Source: Schistocerca nitens
Lineage: Eukaryota; Arthropoda; Insecta; Orthoptera; Acrididae
Direction: 5' to 3'
DNA length: 64,000 nucleotides
NCBI RefSeq assembly: GCF_023898315.1
Contig: NC_064616.1
Span: forward strand, 540,135,602-540,199,601
Below are positions 31,506 through 43,872 of this stretch, in pieces. Within the stretch, counting starts at the first letter, position 1; every line of letters begins with the position of its first letter. A program made the position numbers and the translations under genes. The notes below the pieces were generated by a model that worked only from the letters and a program-made list of their open reading frames with translations, searched no databases and was not told where the DNA came from.

Positions 31506-33948
31506 TTCTGCATATGGATTCAAACTCAGGTCATGCAGACTAAGCAAAGATTTCGTGACTGACGGAAACTAACAGTCATTCCTGATTACGCAAACAGAGA
31601 GTGATATACGTCGATTTCAGACAGTATCAGTTAGCAAATACCAACTTTAAATTACATAACACAGATATTTTTAACGGATGCGAATTCCTACCCAGCACCT
31701 ATTGCCCCTGTTAACGAACTACGAGAGATGTTACATATTGCTTCTTAACAAGTAACTTATTTGAGATGCCGTGAGGTAAAGCTTTCTGTTGGACAGGGAT
31801 TCAACCCCAATAGCTAATAAGATAGATATCGAAGCGCAATCAACTGTGACATATCGGATTTTCTCGGCAGTAGCTAGATGTTTTAACTGAAATGACGAGA
31901 CGAAACATTAATTTTTTCCTTCGCAGGACTCCAACCCGGCACCTACCGCTGATATATTCTAGAGAAAACGAACTTTAAATATGGGTTTGTTGCACCAGCA
32001 GCGACATGTGAGCATGTTCGAACTAGAAATAATATGACGAAGAGTTCAGTGCTGACTGGGAAAAGAGCTCCACGCATATCGTTGTTGACTACACACAAAG
32101 AGACGTCAGCTACCGAATTTTTCTCCACCAGCAGCTCGGATTAACATCTTGAACTTACGGAGATCTCTCAAATACTTCTGTGTCTCACTGGGAGTCAAAA
32201 ACGTCAAATATCGTTAGTGTTGACAAATAATGAAAATACATTAAAAATCGAAATTTTTATCCACCAGCAGATTGGTGTTCTCATAAGGCTTGCTAATACG
32301 TAATGAAATCTTTAATGCCAGGCCAGGATTCGAACCCATTCACGTGCAATATGTGGGGATGTTGAGGAATCTGGGGTTTTGAACAAACAACAAACTTTAG
32401 CCGAGCTGTATTGTCACGAAGGGATCAAATTCGGCGTTAAGGGCGGTCTGAGTTGCATTCCCAGTTGAGAACCAATTTTATCGACATACAGAAGCTCAGA
32501 TAACAGATGGAATAACTGTCCTGTAAGCCTAAATAGAGTTTGTTTCGTCACTGGAAATCAATAACTAGTATAGGAAAGGTTACTGGTGATAGAGTTTCTA
32601 CATGTCGCCACTCCAGACTTTATTGTGGCTCAACCTAACGTCTACTTGGTAGAGAAGGAATATCACTTTTAATGTGAATTTCAGACCACAATGCCATTAT
32701 ATCTTCTTCATTTGGTGTAGCCAGAAGAGAATGGAATCTTTATCTCCTTATTTAAAATCATTGACTGAAGTTAGAATTGAACCCAGACCATCGATATATG
32801 AACCTATAAACAGCCCAACAGACCACCAAATCCTCTTCTCAAGGAGTTCATTTTCTATCATAACGCCGCTGTACTACACTGGCTGAGAATTCTGACACAC
32901 AGGCTCCCTGTATCAATTTGCAGCATGTTCAGTAAATTAATTTACTTGGTTGACCGAATCACCATGAACTAGCTGCCTCAGCTACCCAGCGCATGCATTC
33001 ATCTTTATTTTGTAATCACCAAAATAAAATCACGTAACTGCCAACAACACAGAACTGCCAACATTGTAGGATGCAGAAATTAAAATAGGAAGTGTTCCTT
33101 TCCACTTGAGCTACTCCATTTTGCTATCGGTTTGTAAAAACGTCGCACAGTGCAATAGAAAAGGTATAACTGCTTGTCTCTCATAAGTATTGACCTGGCG
33201 ATATGCATTATCCAACAGCGCTGATGAATGCAGAAGTTCTGGAGGAAATGATCTTGACTTCGGAACTACTATAGCTACGTGCCTGCTAGTGGTGTAATGG
33301 TAAGTATCGCGCACGGTAGATAAGATGTAGCGAGTTCGAGTGCGCTCATGGCTTCATTTTTTAAAACGCAATTCTGCTGTCTGCTAAAATTATCAATCTA
33401 ATGGAACTTGTAACATAATTTCCTTCAGTTCTCATCCCAAAATAGTCGTTTGTGGAAAAAGGGCTAACTTCTGCGACATTTTGTTCATTTCAGGTTTAAT
33501 AGACAGCCAGACAGTAGATGCATCTCGAAACTCCTGTATTACGTATGGGTAGATCGCACCGTGCCAAAATGCGTCGGAGAAGTATTTTCTACATTAGCTG
33601 TCGTCTGGTAGTGACATTTTATTCTTCTTCAAACCTTGTTTGACAGCTTCAACTCAGAACAAGTTTTCTACATGTATGTAATCAATAAGCTGCATGTGCA
33701 TTTCAAGACTGTTATAGATGACATCAGAGAATTCGCATATATCGTTGATGATTAATTTCTCTCTCATGTTTACTATTGTTTAAAAAACATTAAAGGAAAC
33801 CTTACGAAAATTGTGTACTGCATTATCAAAAATTAAATAAAACTACGCACGAAAACCTTACGACCAAAGTCTGTTTTAATAAAACTGAGTATCTGTACAC
33901 AAGCGTGCCTCCATCGTCACGACTTGGTAAAATACTACTCACTTAGAT
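31506..33948 (+). repeat. Left arm of an 8.2-kb inverted repeat
   Basis: About 2443 bp that pairs with the reverse complement of 37267-39712. A 210-bp sample (31955-32155 against 39060-39270) differs at about six positions, roughly 97 percent identity. Other parts are somewhat less similar and contain small indels. The arm has no convincing gene; its frames (31943-32128 minus and its partner 39030-39266 plus) mirror each other only because the DNA is duplicated. Several B-box-like motifs on the minus strand suggest tRNA-derived modules. Confidence 0.93.
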
Positions 33949-34919
33949 TTTGATTGGGTCTGTGTTTAATTGGTATGCTGTGTCATACTCAAGAGATATG
34001 CAAATGTGGCAATTCATAAATAAAGTTATGTATTCCTAGAAAACCAAAATTTGCTTGACAGCAGCGGAAAGGGGCGTTACCTGTTGTGCCGCATTGTAAG
34101 ATTTTCACCATTGCACTATGAGCCAAAAGTATTTTGTTGCGATTTCCTGATCAATGTTTCATCTGACTGCTTGTAGCTCTTTCACAGAAGGGATAAAAAC
34201 GCTACACACAGTGAGACTGGAACGGCTAACCATATCAGACACCTTATCACAGGTCAGCACGTTACCACAGAGCTGGCGAAGAAGTATGTGTTTTAGCTTC
34301 CTCTTACGAGACCAATAGTGGCTAGAACTCGTAAACCGCTATTTGAAGGACGAGATTAGTTGCGATTTCCACATGCAAGGACTTTCCTGGGCTGAAAACC
34401 GCAAATTTACAATCTTTTGTTACACCTCAAGCGGTAATAACTCAGATTATTCAATGGAAATGACAGGTAAAATCAAGTGAACTTTGAGGCTTAATTCCGT
34501 GCACACCAGGAAGTAACTCGTCGATCACAGAGTTGCCAAACATACATTGCCTTGTAGCCAAATCTCAGGTACAAAACCAGCAGGAAGAAGACGAACCGAT
34601 GTGATCCTACAGAGAGGTGAGAAGTGACCATAGCTGGTGTCTCCAAGTCGCGGTTGCTACGGCCTGGAATACGTAATGCGTCTGATTCGCATTACTGTAA
34701 GTAGGTTTATGGACTGGAGCGTAGTTACTAATGATACTCAGAACTGACTGCAAACTAAGCATAATAAATCAGTAACTCTCATTGCTGGTTTTATATTTCT
34801 TTCGTAAGTGTACTCACAACTAAGAAATATATTCACAGACGTTTCCGTGCCTCGCCGATAGTCGAGCACACCAAACAAATAAATAAAAAAAAAGAATGTG
34901 TGTGTGTGTGTGTGTGTGT

Positions 34920-34963
<44 letters not shown>

Positions 34964-37266
34964 AGAGAGAGAGAGAGAGAGAGAGAGTAAAAAATTGTAA
35001 AGAAATTGTATCATGGTATGTAAAGAAATCTTTCATTAAAAGACACATTCCACATCATTACGAAATATCGTATTAATCATCTGTGAAACAAGAGTTAATT
35101 TAATGTATTCTAATCTAATCATATCATATTGATGACTAGCCATGAAGAGTCATGAAATACCGAAGTTTTTGCCAATATTAGTAGCGAATAGTAGCGAAAT
35201 CTAAACTTAAAAAAAAAAGTCGACAGTTTTTGTAATAAACCGGGACTTCTATCAAGACCCTTTCGTCCCTGTTAATTAATCATGAAAGATGTCTGACATA
35301 CCTCTACTCTGAAGTAACAAAGTGTGCATGCATTTAAAAATGAACTGCGTGATGTGAAGTTCTGTGACGGAGATACGTACCCATCACTTAATCGGATTGT
35401 TAACTAAGTAAAATCAAATGTTACGTATCGGTTTTTCTTACCAGCTGCTAGGTGCTTGACTCTAAAATAAGGATACAAACTTCTATGCCCAAGCGACAAT
35501 CGAGCTGCTCACCTACCGTGCATCCACGAATATAGCTTAAGTATCAGTTGCTTACTCACCAATCGTAAGATGTGTGCGTGTTTGGCCAGAAATAACGACA
35601 CCTATTGCGATTGTTGGCAACACATGAACAGACATTAAAAAAGCACGTTAATTTTCACTAACAGGCCGGTGTGCACATGATAGGGCTTGAAATGAAGTTA
35701 TGAATATTTTTGTACGGGATCGGGATTCAGACCCATATACTTACCTTTGGAGGAGACCTAGAGAAGACTGCAATCTTGAGAAAAGGAACAAAATGATTGA
35801 ACTATACTGTTCCGAGAGATTCAGATCCTCGAAAGAGGAGATACGAATTCGAATCACAGTCCAGCACCAAATTTTTCAACGTCTCTGGTTCAATCAAGTA
35901 CAAGTAAAGTAAGAGCCCTGTTCCTTTAAATGGCTATCGTTTCATCAAATAAAATAAAATTTTCTGATGTAAGTAAGTTAACTGGCGGCTGTATTTCTGT
36001 TTACCATGACTTCCGCTATGTCATTCCCCAACGTAAACCGGCTCTGCCCAGTTGGTAATGAAGGAACGTGATGTTTAATGCGGACTCTGGTCTATAACGT
36101 CTTTCTCTTGATGCTACCGGGGGTAAAGTAAATCTAATTGTGCCTCTTAAAAGTAAATGCCTGAACCCATGCATTGCACCTGTGATAGTTCGTTCCGCCA
36201 GATCATAGTGGCCACATTTCCCAGCCCCAGGAGTGTGCTGTAACAAGTGATAAGCTTAGCTTACAAAATTAGTCACGGTGAAAAAACGCGAGACTGTTAA
36301 ATGGTTAAGTAGAAGCAAGCTTCTGACAAGGAGATTACGCTATTCTCATGTCAGCAGGATGTAAAGACTCTTCTAGGCATCATAGTTTCGATGTGAAGCC
36401 ATTTCAAAATTTTCACAAATTCAGCAAATTTCTTAGTTCGAGAAAATCCACTGGGAAGTGTGAAGTTACCGGATAATTCGATTATTACCGTCATTATTAC
36501 TTTCATTTTCTTCATACTGCTGCTGGAACACTGTACTTGAAGATCATTTGATGCCTTTTGGTCATTATAGAAGTAGTTTCCCAAGAACAGGTTCTTTCCC
36601 TGTCTACGGAATCCTTTTCATGTTAATATCAAACATCAGTAATAACTCGTAGATTACATCAAAAGTACACTAATTGATGAAGACTTTACTTGATAACAAA
36701 AACGCGCTGCCTTTCTTCATTTACTTGCGCCTAGAAATGGCTATCGAGTACTGCCAAACCAAAAAACAAGAGATCTTACTGCCTTCCGATATACGTCGCT
36801 GTCAGTTCTTCCATATGATTTGGTCGACATGACCTGTTTCAAGTTGTGTATGACACACAATGTTTTAGAAAATCAATTGTTTTCCTTTGCAATAAACGGA
36901 AAGATTTTCATTCTAAACTATCCAAGTACAAAATTCTCGCAATATTAATTCAAATTTAATATTCACTTCTATAATGTACGAAACTATTTCACAGTTGCAA
37001 AACTCGCATCGGACTCATTGACCTTACACTTAGTCGCTTACCATACATTATAGCTCAGAGTGACCCCAGTTTAAGTAACTTAATGTAGCGAAGACTGTTT
37101 GCCAGTGATCTTTCTCACCGGGAAATACGCAATTCACTCATTGGGCTCCATAAGTACACTGTAACGGTAATTTCTGTGTGTATGCAATGCTTATGGATTA
37201 GAATGTAGTGGTGCTCTCTCTTCCACTTCAGCATACTATATGCCTGACCTGAAGGGGCACTTTGTC
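33949..37266. other. Spacer of the inverted repeat
   Basis: About 3.3 kb between the arms. No gene is supported: frames at 35700-35912, 36016-36246 and 36351-36584 are under 80 codons and lack motifs. It contains a GT/GA microsatellite at 34897-34987 and further text resembling the arm modules (GGGATTCAGACCCATATAC near 35723). Confidence 0.6.
34897..34987 (+). repeat. (GT)n(GA)n microsatellite
   Basis: A GT run, then ACAGA, then a GA run interrupted by one GGGGA. The overlapping minus-strand frames (34820-35048) of repeated S/L and H/T residues are artefacts of the microsatellite. Confidence 0.98.
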
Positions 37267-39712
37267 ATCTAAGTGAGTAGTATTGTACCAAGTCGTGACG
37301 ATAGAGGCACGCTTGTGTACAGATACTCAGTTTTATTAAAACAGACTTTGGTCGTAAGGTTATCGTGGGTAGTTTTATTTCATTTTCTATAATACGGTTC
37401 ACAATTTTCGTAAGGTTTCCTTTAATGTTGTTAAAACAATAGTAAACATGAGAGAGAAATTAATCATCAACGATATATGCGAATACTCTGATGTTATCTA
37501 TAATTGTCTGAAAATGCACATGCAGTTTATTGATTACATGCATGTAGAAAACTTGTTCTGAGTTAAAGCTGTCAAACAAGCTTTGAAGAAGAATAAAATG
37601 TCACTACCAGACGACAGCTAATGTATAAAATACTTTTCCGACGTATTTTGGCACGATGCGCTCTACTCATACGTAATACAAAAGTATCGAGATGCATCTA
37701 CTGTCTGACTGTCTATTAAACCTGAAATGAACAAAATGTCGCAGAAGTTAGCCCTTTTTCCACAAACGACTATTTTGGGATGAGAACTGAAGGAAATCTA
37801 GATACACGTTCCGTTAGATTGATAATTTTAACAGACAACAGAATTGCTTTTTAAAATATATAGCAATGAATGCACTCGGACTCGCGACATCTTATCTACC
37901 ATGCGCGATACTTACCATTACGCCACTAGCTGACACGTTGCTGTAATAGCTCCAGAAGTCAAGAACAATTCCTCCAGAACTTATGCATTCCACAACGCTG
38001 TGGGATAATGCATATCACCAGGTCAATACTTATGAGAGACAAACAACTATAACTTTTCTTTTGCGCTGCGGGACGTTTTCAACAAACCCATAGCGAAATA
38101 GAGTAGCTCAAGTGGAAAGGGACACTTCCTATTTTCATTTCTGCATCCTACACGGTTGGACGTTCTGTGTTGGTGGCAGTTACGTGATTTCATTTTGGTG
38201 ATTACAAAATAAAGATGAATGCATGCGCTGGGTAGCTGAGGCAGCTAGTTCATGGTGATTCGGTCAACCAAGTAAATTAATTTACTGAACATGCTGCAAA
38301 TTGATACAGGGAGCCTGTGTGTCAGAATTCTCAGCCAGTGTAGTACAACGGCGTTATGATAGAAAAATAAACTCCCTGAGAAGAGGATTTGGTAGTCTGT
38401 TGGGCTGTTTATAGGTTCATAAATTTATGGTCTGGGTTTGATTCTAACTCCAGTCAATGATTTTAGACAGGGAGAGACAGATTCCATTCTATTCTGGCTA
38501 CACCAAGTGAAGAAGATATAATGGCATTGTGGTCTGAAATTCACATTAAAAATGATATTCCTTCTCTACCAAGTAGACGTTAGGTTGAGCCACAATAAAG
38601 TCTGGAGTGGCGACATGTAGAAACTCTATCACCAGTAACCTTTCCTATACTAGTTATTTATTTCTAGTGACGAAACAAAGTCTATTTAGGCTCACATGAT
38701 ACTTATTCCATCTGTTATCTGAGCTTCTGTATGTCGATAAAATTGGTTCTCAACTGGGAATGCAACTCAGACCGCCCTTAACGCCGAATTTGATCCCTTC
38801 GTGACAATACAGCTCGGCTAAAGTTTGTTGTTTGTTCAAAACCCCAGATTCCTCAACATCTCCACATATTGCACGTGAATGGGTTCGAATCCTGGCCTGG
38901 CACTAAAGATTTCATTACGTATTAGCAAGCCTTATGAGAACACCAATCTGCTGGTGGATAATAATTTCGATTTTTAATGTATTTTCACTCGTTGTCAACA
39001 CTAACGATATTTGACGTTTTTGACTCCCAGTGAGACACAGAAGTATTTGCGAGATCACTGTAAGTTCAAGATGTTATTCCGAGCTGCTGGTGGAGAAAAA
39101 TTCGGTAGCTGACGTCTCTTTGTGTGTAGTCAACAACGATATGCGTGGAGCTCTTTCCCCAGTCAGCACTGAACTCTTCGTCATATTATTTCTAGTTCGA
39201 ACATGCTCACATGTCGCTGCTGGTGCAACAAACCTATATTTAACGTTCGTTTTCTCTAGAATATAAGAGCGATAGGTGCCGGGTTGGAGTTCTGGGAAGG
39301 AAAAAATTAATTTTTCGTCTCGTAATTTCAGTTAAAACATCTAGCTACTGCCGAGAAAATCCGATATGTCTCAGTTGATTGTGCTTCGATATCTATCTTA
39401 TTAGGTACTGGGTTCGAATCCCTATCCAACGCAAAGCTTTACCTCACGGCATTTCAAGTAAGTTACTTGTTAACAAGCAATATTTAACATCTCTCGTGGT
39501 TCGTTAACAGGGGCAATAGGTGCTGGGTAGGAATTCGCGTCCGTTAAAAATATCTGCGTTATGTAATTTAAGGTTGGTATTTGCTAACTGATACTGTCTA
39601 AAATCGAGGTATATCACTCTCTGTTTGCGTAATCAGGAATGACTGTTAGTTTCCGTCATTCACGAAATCTTTGCTTAGTCTGCATGACCTGAGTTTGAAT
39701 CCATATGCAGAA
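37267..39712 (-). repeat. Right arm of an 8.2-kb inverted repeat
   Basis: About 2446 bp, reverse complement of 31506-33948. The inner end is at ATCTAAGTGAGTAG (37267) and the outer end near CCATATGCAGAA (39712). Plus-strand B-box-like motifs occur near 38881 (GGGTTCGAATCCTGG), 39411 (GGGTTCGAATCCCTA) and, degenerate, 39279, 39522 and 39690. Confidence 0.93.
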
Positions 39713-39839
39713 CGATTCAGTATGACTAACGACATGTCACCCCCAAGACAAGTATTTTTTAACGAATTGTAGTTTTATGCTTTACTTAAGCACGTGCTCA
39801 AATTGCTTACCATTGACTACTAGGCAAATCTGCAATCAC

Positions 39840-40968
39840 CGTCCGAGAGATAGACGACCAGATGAAATTACACTGGATGATATGCCGTTGCATGCTATGG
39901 CGATTGGACTGCGAATGTAGTATGGCGTAGTTGGAGCTTTGTGATAGACTGCATCTTCCACTTTTCCCCATACTAAGAAATCAAGAAGTCAAATCAGAGG
40001 ACCTTGCAAGCCATTGTTGTGCAGTATTCCATCCTGTGCAACGATTAGGACTCTGTTCATTCAGTACTTCAGTTGCAACAAGGGAAGAGCAACCTGGGCA
40101 GCCGTCGTGTTAGTACCACATGTCCTCTCACTTATCTAGTGGTACTTCTTCTAGAAGAGCGGGTAGAATGTTCGTAAGAAAGTGTGCACACGTATTTTCC
40201 TTAAGCACCACTGCGATGAAGTAAGGTCACACAAAGGAATTTCCTATGATGACACAACACACGTTTGAGCTCCACGGTCATTGGTGTCGTATCTCATGAA
40301 GCCCGCTGCTGCCTATCGATCAATTTACCGAAATTGACATTACCAATGTTTGTAAACGTTGCTTCGTCGGTATGGAGCACCATGTTGGAAAAAACGTAGA
40401 GCCGTTTCCCAGACGGAGAGAGCGAACCGATAAAATTCTCTATGACGTTCGAAGTCACGTCTTAGAGTTACTGACCTATTGGCAGATCATAAAGGAGAAT
40501 TTGGCTGATGATGCAAGATACGAATGACACTCGTCTGGCTAATCCCACATTACTTGCAGTACGTCTCGTGCTACCATGAGGAAGTATAAGCCTAAAAGTT
40601 AGAACAGCTTCTTCATGTGCTCTGTCAATTGCACTCTTCGCTCACTATTTGATGTTGAAGCTACCTGTTCGCGCTAGTGAACCCATAATTAATGCACGTT
40701 CCTGGCGCGACGGACAGCGACTATCAGGATAGACATCCCTATACCGTCGGATCGTTCCGACAGCATTTCTTTGACATTCGCCGTATAAATGTACCATGTC
40801 TAACTTCTTCTCATTGGTGTACATGTCTGTATACAACAAATGTTGAAGCAGAATAGACCTGCCGATAGGAGAGACAGTTCCTGCTAGTTCTAAAATGCAA
40901 ACAAGTAAATGGTCGAAAGGCCTGAAACAACGATGTAGCCTGGCCTGAGCGTGTTCACAACGCAACAC
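39840..40968 (-). pseudogene. Mariner-like (DUF4817-type) transposase remnant
   Basis: Minus-strand remnant. The N-terminal frame (40968-40645) contains MVHLYGECQRNAVGTIRRYR and continues through SRQERALIMGSLARTGSF, which fits the helix-turn-helix DUF4817 domain seen in some insect mariner-type transposases. Further left, in other frames, come DEATFTNIGNVNF near 40350 (first catalytic block) and FLVWGKVEDAVYHKAPTTP near 39925-39980 (C-terminal FLWG block). Frameshifts separate the pieces and the middle catalytic block is unreadable. No terminal repeats were identified. Confidence 0.68.
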
Positions 40969-41052
40969 CGATTCCAGCCGACGCGCCTTTATATTTCAGA
41001 GTATTTCCTGCATTCTCTTACGTTTTAGGTTCAAAATTAACAAGAATTTTTT

Positions 41053-41230
41053 TCTAACCGAAGTGGACCGGGTTCCATTCCCGGCCGGGTCGTAGATTTT
41101 CTCCGCTCCGGGACTGGTTCTTTCGTTATCCTTACGTTCATATCGTCGTAACTAAATAATTTGTCTCCAATATGCTATCGTATTGCTTTCCATTAATGAC
41201 ATGGCTGAATGGGCACGACCCGAAATCCAA
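41053..41230 (+). mobile_element. SINE-D fragment (tRNA-derived)
   Basis: Plus-strand fragment starting near a B-box-like GGGTTCCATTCCCGG, followed by GATTTTCTCCGCTCCGGGAC and a body ending near GGGCACGACCCGAAATCC. This organisation fits a tRNA-derived SINE different from SINE-A, -B and -C. The A box is missing and target duplications were not found. Confidence 0.5.
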
Positions 41231-43595
41231 TGAACTGAAAGAAATAAAGAAATACATTATAGGTCTGTACTCGTCTTTTCAAGCGCTTCCGAATGCCATT
41301 AACAAAAGTATATCACTCTTATTTACATAACTGTATTTCCTTCAATATCCGGAGCGATACGAAAGATAAGGCTGTTTATCACATACCGAAGTTCGTGCCC
41401 CTTTGCGTACTGTCTTTTGAAAACCTCTTTTCGATATCTGGAACCGTTAACGAAACATTGGCAGCGTTACATCTTACGTGAGTCACAATATATACAGGGT
41501 GTCGCACCTAACTTTGTTACATCGTATCTTTCCTAAATGAAATGAAATGTGCAAAATGCAACAGGCCACTGATGCATCTATGACATTTGCTCACACTGTA
41601 GGCAGGATGCACAACCGGTAAATGTAAATAAATACCACTTTCCACACAAAGTTACGTTTTTTTTCTTAAATCGTGCATTACTAGCGAAATGAAATCCAGA
41701 GGTACAACTAGAGGTGGCACATTTTGTTTCACTGTTGTACATCTTATTTATACCTTCCGGGACACATTTAAAATAACGGAAACGATGCCACAGTTTCTGC
41801 CTTATTGCGGGTTGCCAGCAACCTTCTGAAGCAAGCTGTACGCAACCCTTATTATGCGCATTACCGAAGAAACTTTGGGTCCGTTGTCATCCTTTAAAGT
41901 GTATGAATTTCAGAAAGTATGACGTCTAGAACAGTGAAAACAAGTCACTAACTGTACCGCTAGTTTTCATTTCCGTAGACAAAACATACATGTGACACCA
42001 AAAACACGTACCTTTTTTTTTTTTTAGTGTGATGCTTGTTTACATTTAGGGATTGTGCATTCTTATCCATTGTATCAGCCCCTGACATCGGTGCATCCCT
42101 GGCCAATTGCATTTTTCAGTTTATTTTTCGTCTGGGAAACATATGAGTTGTCAGACACACTTTACTATATGAACATACTATGGTATTGTAGATATTACAA
42201 CACGCGAGATCTCAAGTCTTCAAAATGCTTATCAACAGTCCTCAATTCATTTGTTGTTCCTTGTACAGCAGTCTGATTTTCTCGCAATTTTGTCTGAGTG
42301 TACATCTCTTCTGAAACAACCTGAGCACTTCAACAACTCTATGTTTTGTTTATAGGGTTCGCATGGTTTTTCTCCGCCGAATTCATTTACACTGCTGGAG
42401 AAAGATCAAAGGCTAAAACGATTGCTAAGTCGAAGCTATAGTTCCTTCTCAATGTGCATAATAGCATGTATTGCTTACTACATTACAAACACAATTTTTC
42501 ACAAGACGTAACTTAATAATAAAACAGGTCGGCGACGATACAGTGGCTGCTTATGGGCTGAAACTTTTCTACAGAAACGTTGACGGGTGGTAGCGAAGAC
42601 GCGCTACTTGCAGAATTTTTCCTACTTTGACAGGAAACCAGCATACTGAGAAAAAGGGAGATTTCCTATTTTACAGAACTGATTTGTGAAAGATACCTTT
42701 CATACGTAGATACGGAGACAGTAAGCATTGATTCAGGCGTCTGAAATTGACCATCGCTTGGCATTTGCTTGAGTAATTTGCTACACATATTAAGCAACTT
42801 TGTGATTGGCTGTTACTTACAACTTTGCGGCTAAATTTAATTCTTCGTGAAAACTGTGCGTATTTTTCATTTTATTCAGAAGTAAATAAGGACTAAGGTT
42901 TCAACATCCCCGTCTGATTTCTGCGTATCCAGCCAGATTGGTTTTATATCAGTTAAATGAGCAGATTCACCAAGAAACAATGTGTATCCAACCTGACCTC
43001 CAAAGTGAAGCCAGGATCTCGAAAATCACCCGCACGCACAGGAAAACAGCGAGCTGCAGGGGGTGGCGTACGGGTCACCTCTGCTGGGTCCATAGGGTAG
43101 GTTAGTAGCAGGGGGTGAAAACAGATGGCGCGCAGAGAGCAGTGGCAGGCGTGCCACCTGTTGCCTCCCGTTGCTAGTCTCTGTACAAGAGAGACTCCCT
43201 GGCTTCGTCTCCAGGGCTTCAGGGAAGCTGTAATGCTCACACCTCGTGCCGAGCCAGCACGGCGGAAAAGGGAAATATCCACTTCCTTATTTTCAAGGTG
43301 TAAGAAACTCTTGGCGGTGTATAAGACTACATCACTTCGTTTTATGAATAGTATTATTCTTAATAGCATTACTTTCCTCGTAAAAAAAAGAAAAGGCTAC
43401 CACTTTTGGTCTTGTGTGATTTTTTAGTTAGTAGCGCTTCTCAGTCGATTTTGAAAAAAAATTATGCACGTTAAAACATCTGATTTTTCTGCACGTCGTA
43501 GTGTGGCATTGTAGTTTCACCTCAGCGGCTGACTTAGTTATACGTTTTATTCGTGAAGGAGGCTTTTACCACTCTCTTTCAGGCAGGGTCACTTA
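41231..43595. other. Unassigned sequence
   Basis: No gene supported in about 2.4 kb. ACAGGGTGTCGCACCTAACT near 41497 resembles the outer end of a DNA transposon, but I cannot pair it. Frames at 41293-41481, 42055-42276, 42953-43369 and 43125-43427 show no family motif; the last two overlap on opposite strands. Confidence 0.35.
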
Positions 43596-43870
43596 ATCTT
43601 ATCGACCCACTGAGGGTTTGGTTGGACACTCGGTTGCCTCCTCTGCCCATACCGTGCTGAAGCTGTCAGGGCTTGGTGGCCCAGCCCGGTCCTCATCCAC
43701 CCTGCTCGTTTACTCTTCTCCCCCCCCCCTCCCCCCCCCCCCCCACGTGGTCTGTTACACAAGTTCATACGTGGTCCTTCTGTTTGTGTCTTCCCCTGTC
43801 GGTGTTGCTAGTCTTTCCCATGCAATTTCAGAGTGGGGTACCTCTGCTAAGTGGCGGGGGCTGTGGGATG
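43596..43870. repeat. Left half of an unidentified repeat split by a Tc1-like element
   Basis: The block up to GGGGGCTGTGGGATG reads on after the transposon with GGTCCCCTCATTAGG (45121). The joined text looks like an interspersed repeat whose end is GGCAGATGACCTAG near 45350. A poly-C region lies at 43720-43745. The open frames here (43618-43908, 43673-43873) are low-complexity products of that region. Confidence 0.4.
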
Positions 43871-43872
43871 TA

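Noticed and set aside
33281..33350. A tRNA gene in the left arm of the inverted repeat
   Set aside because: A- and B-box-like motifs exist, but I cannot form a good acceptor stem or anticodon arm. It is better treated as a tRNA-derived module.
34820..35048. Minus-strand proteins of repeated leucine/serine and histidine/threonine
   Set aside because: They are translations of the GT/GA microsatellite at 34897-34987.
31506..39712. CRISPR-like or other short regularly spaced array
   Set aside because: The repeated motifs are irregularly spaced B-box-like sequences in an insect-type genome. No direct repeat with uniform spacers is present anywhere in the window.
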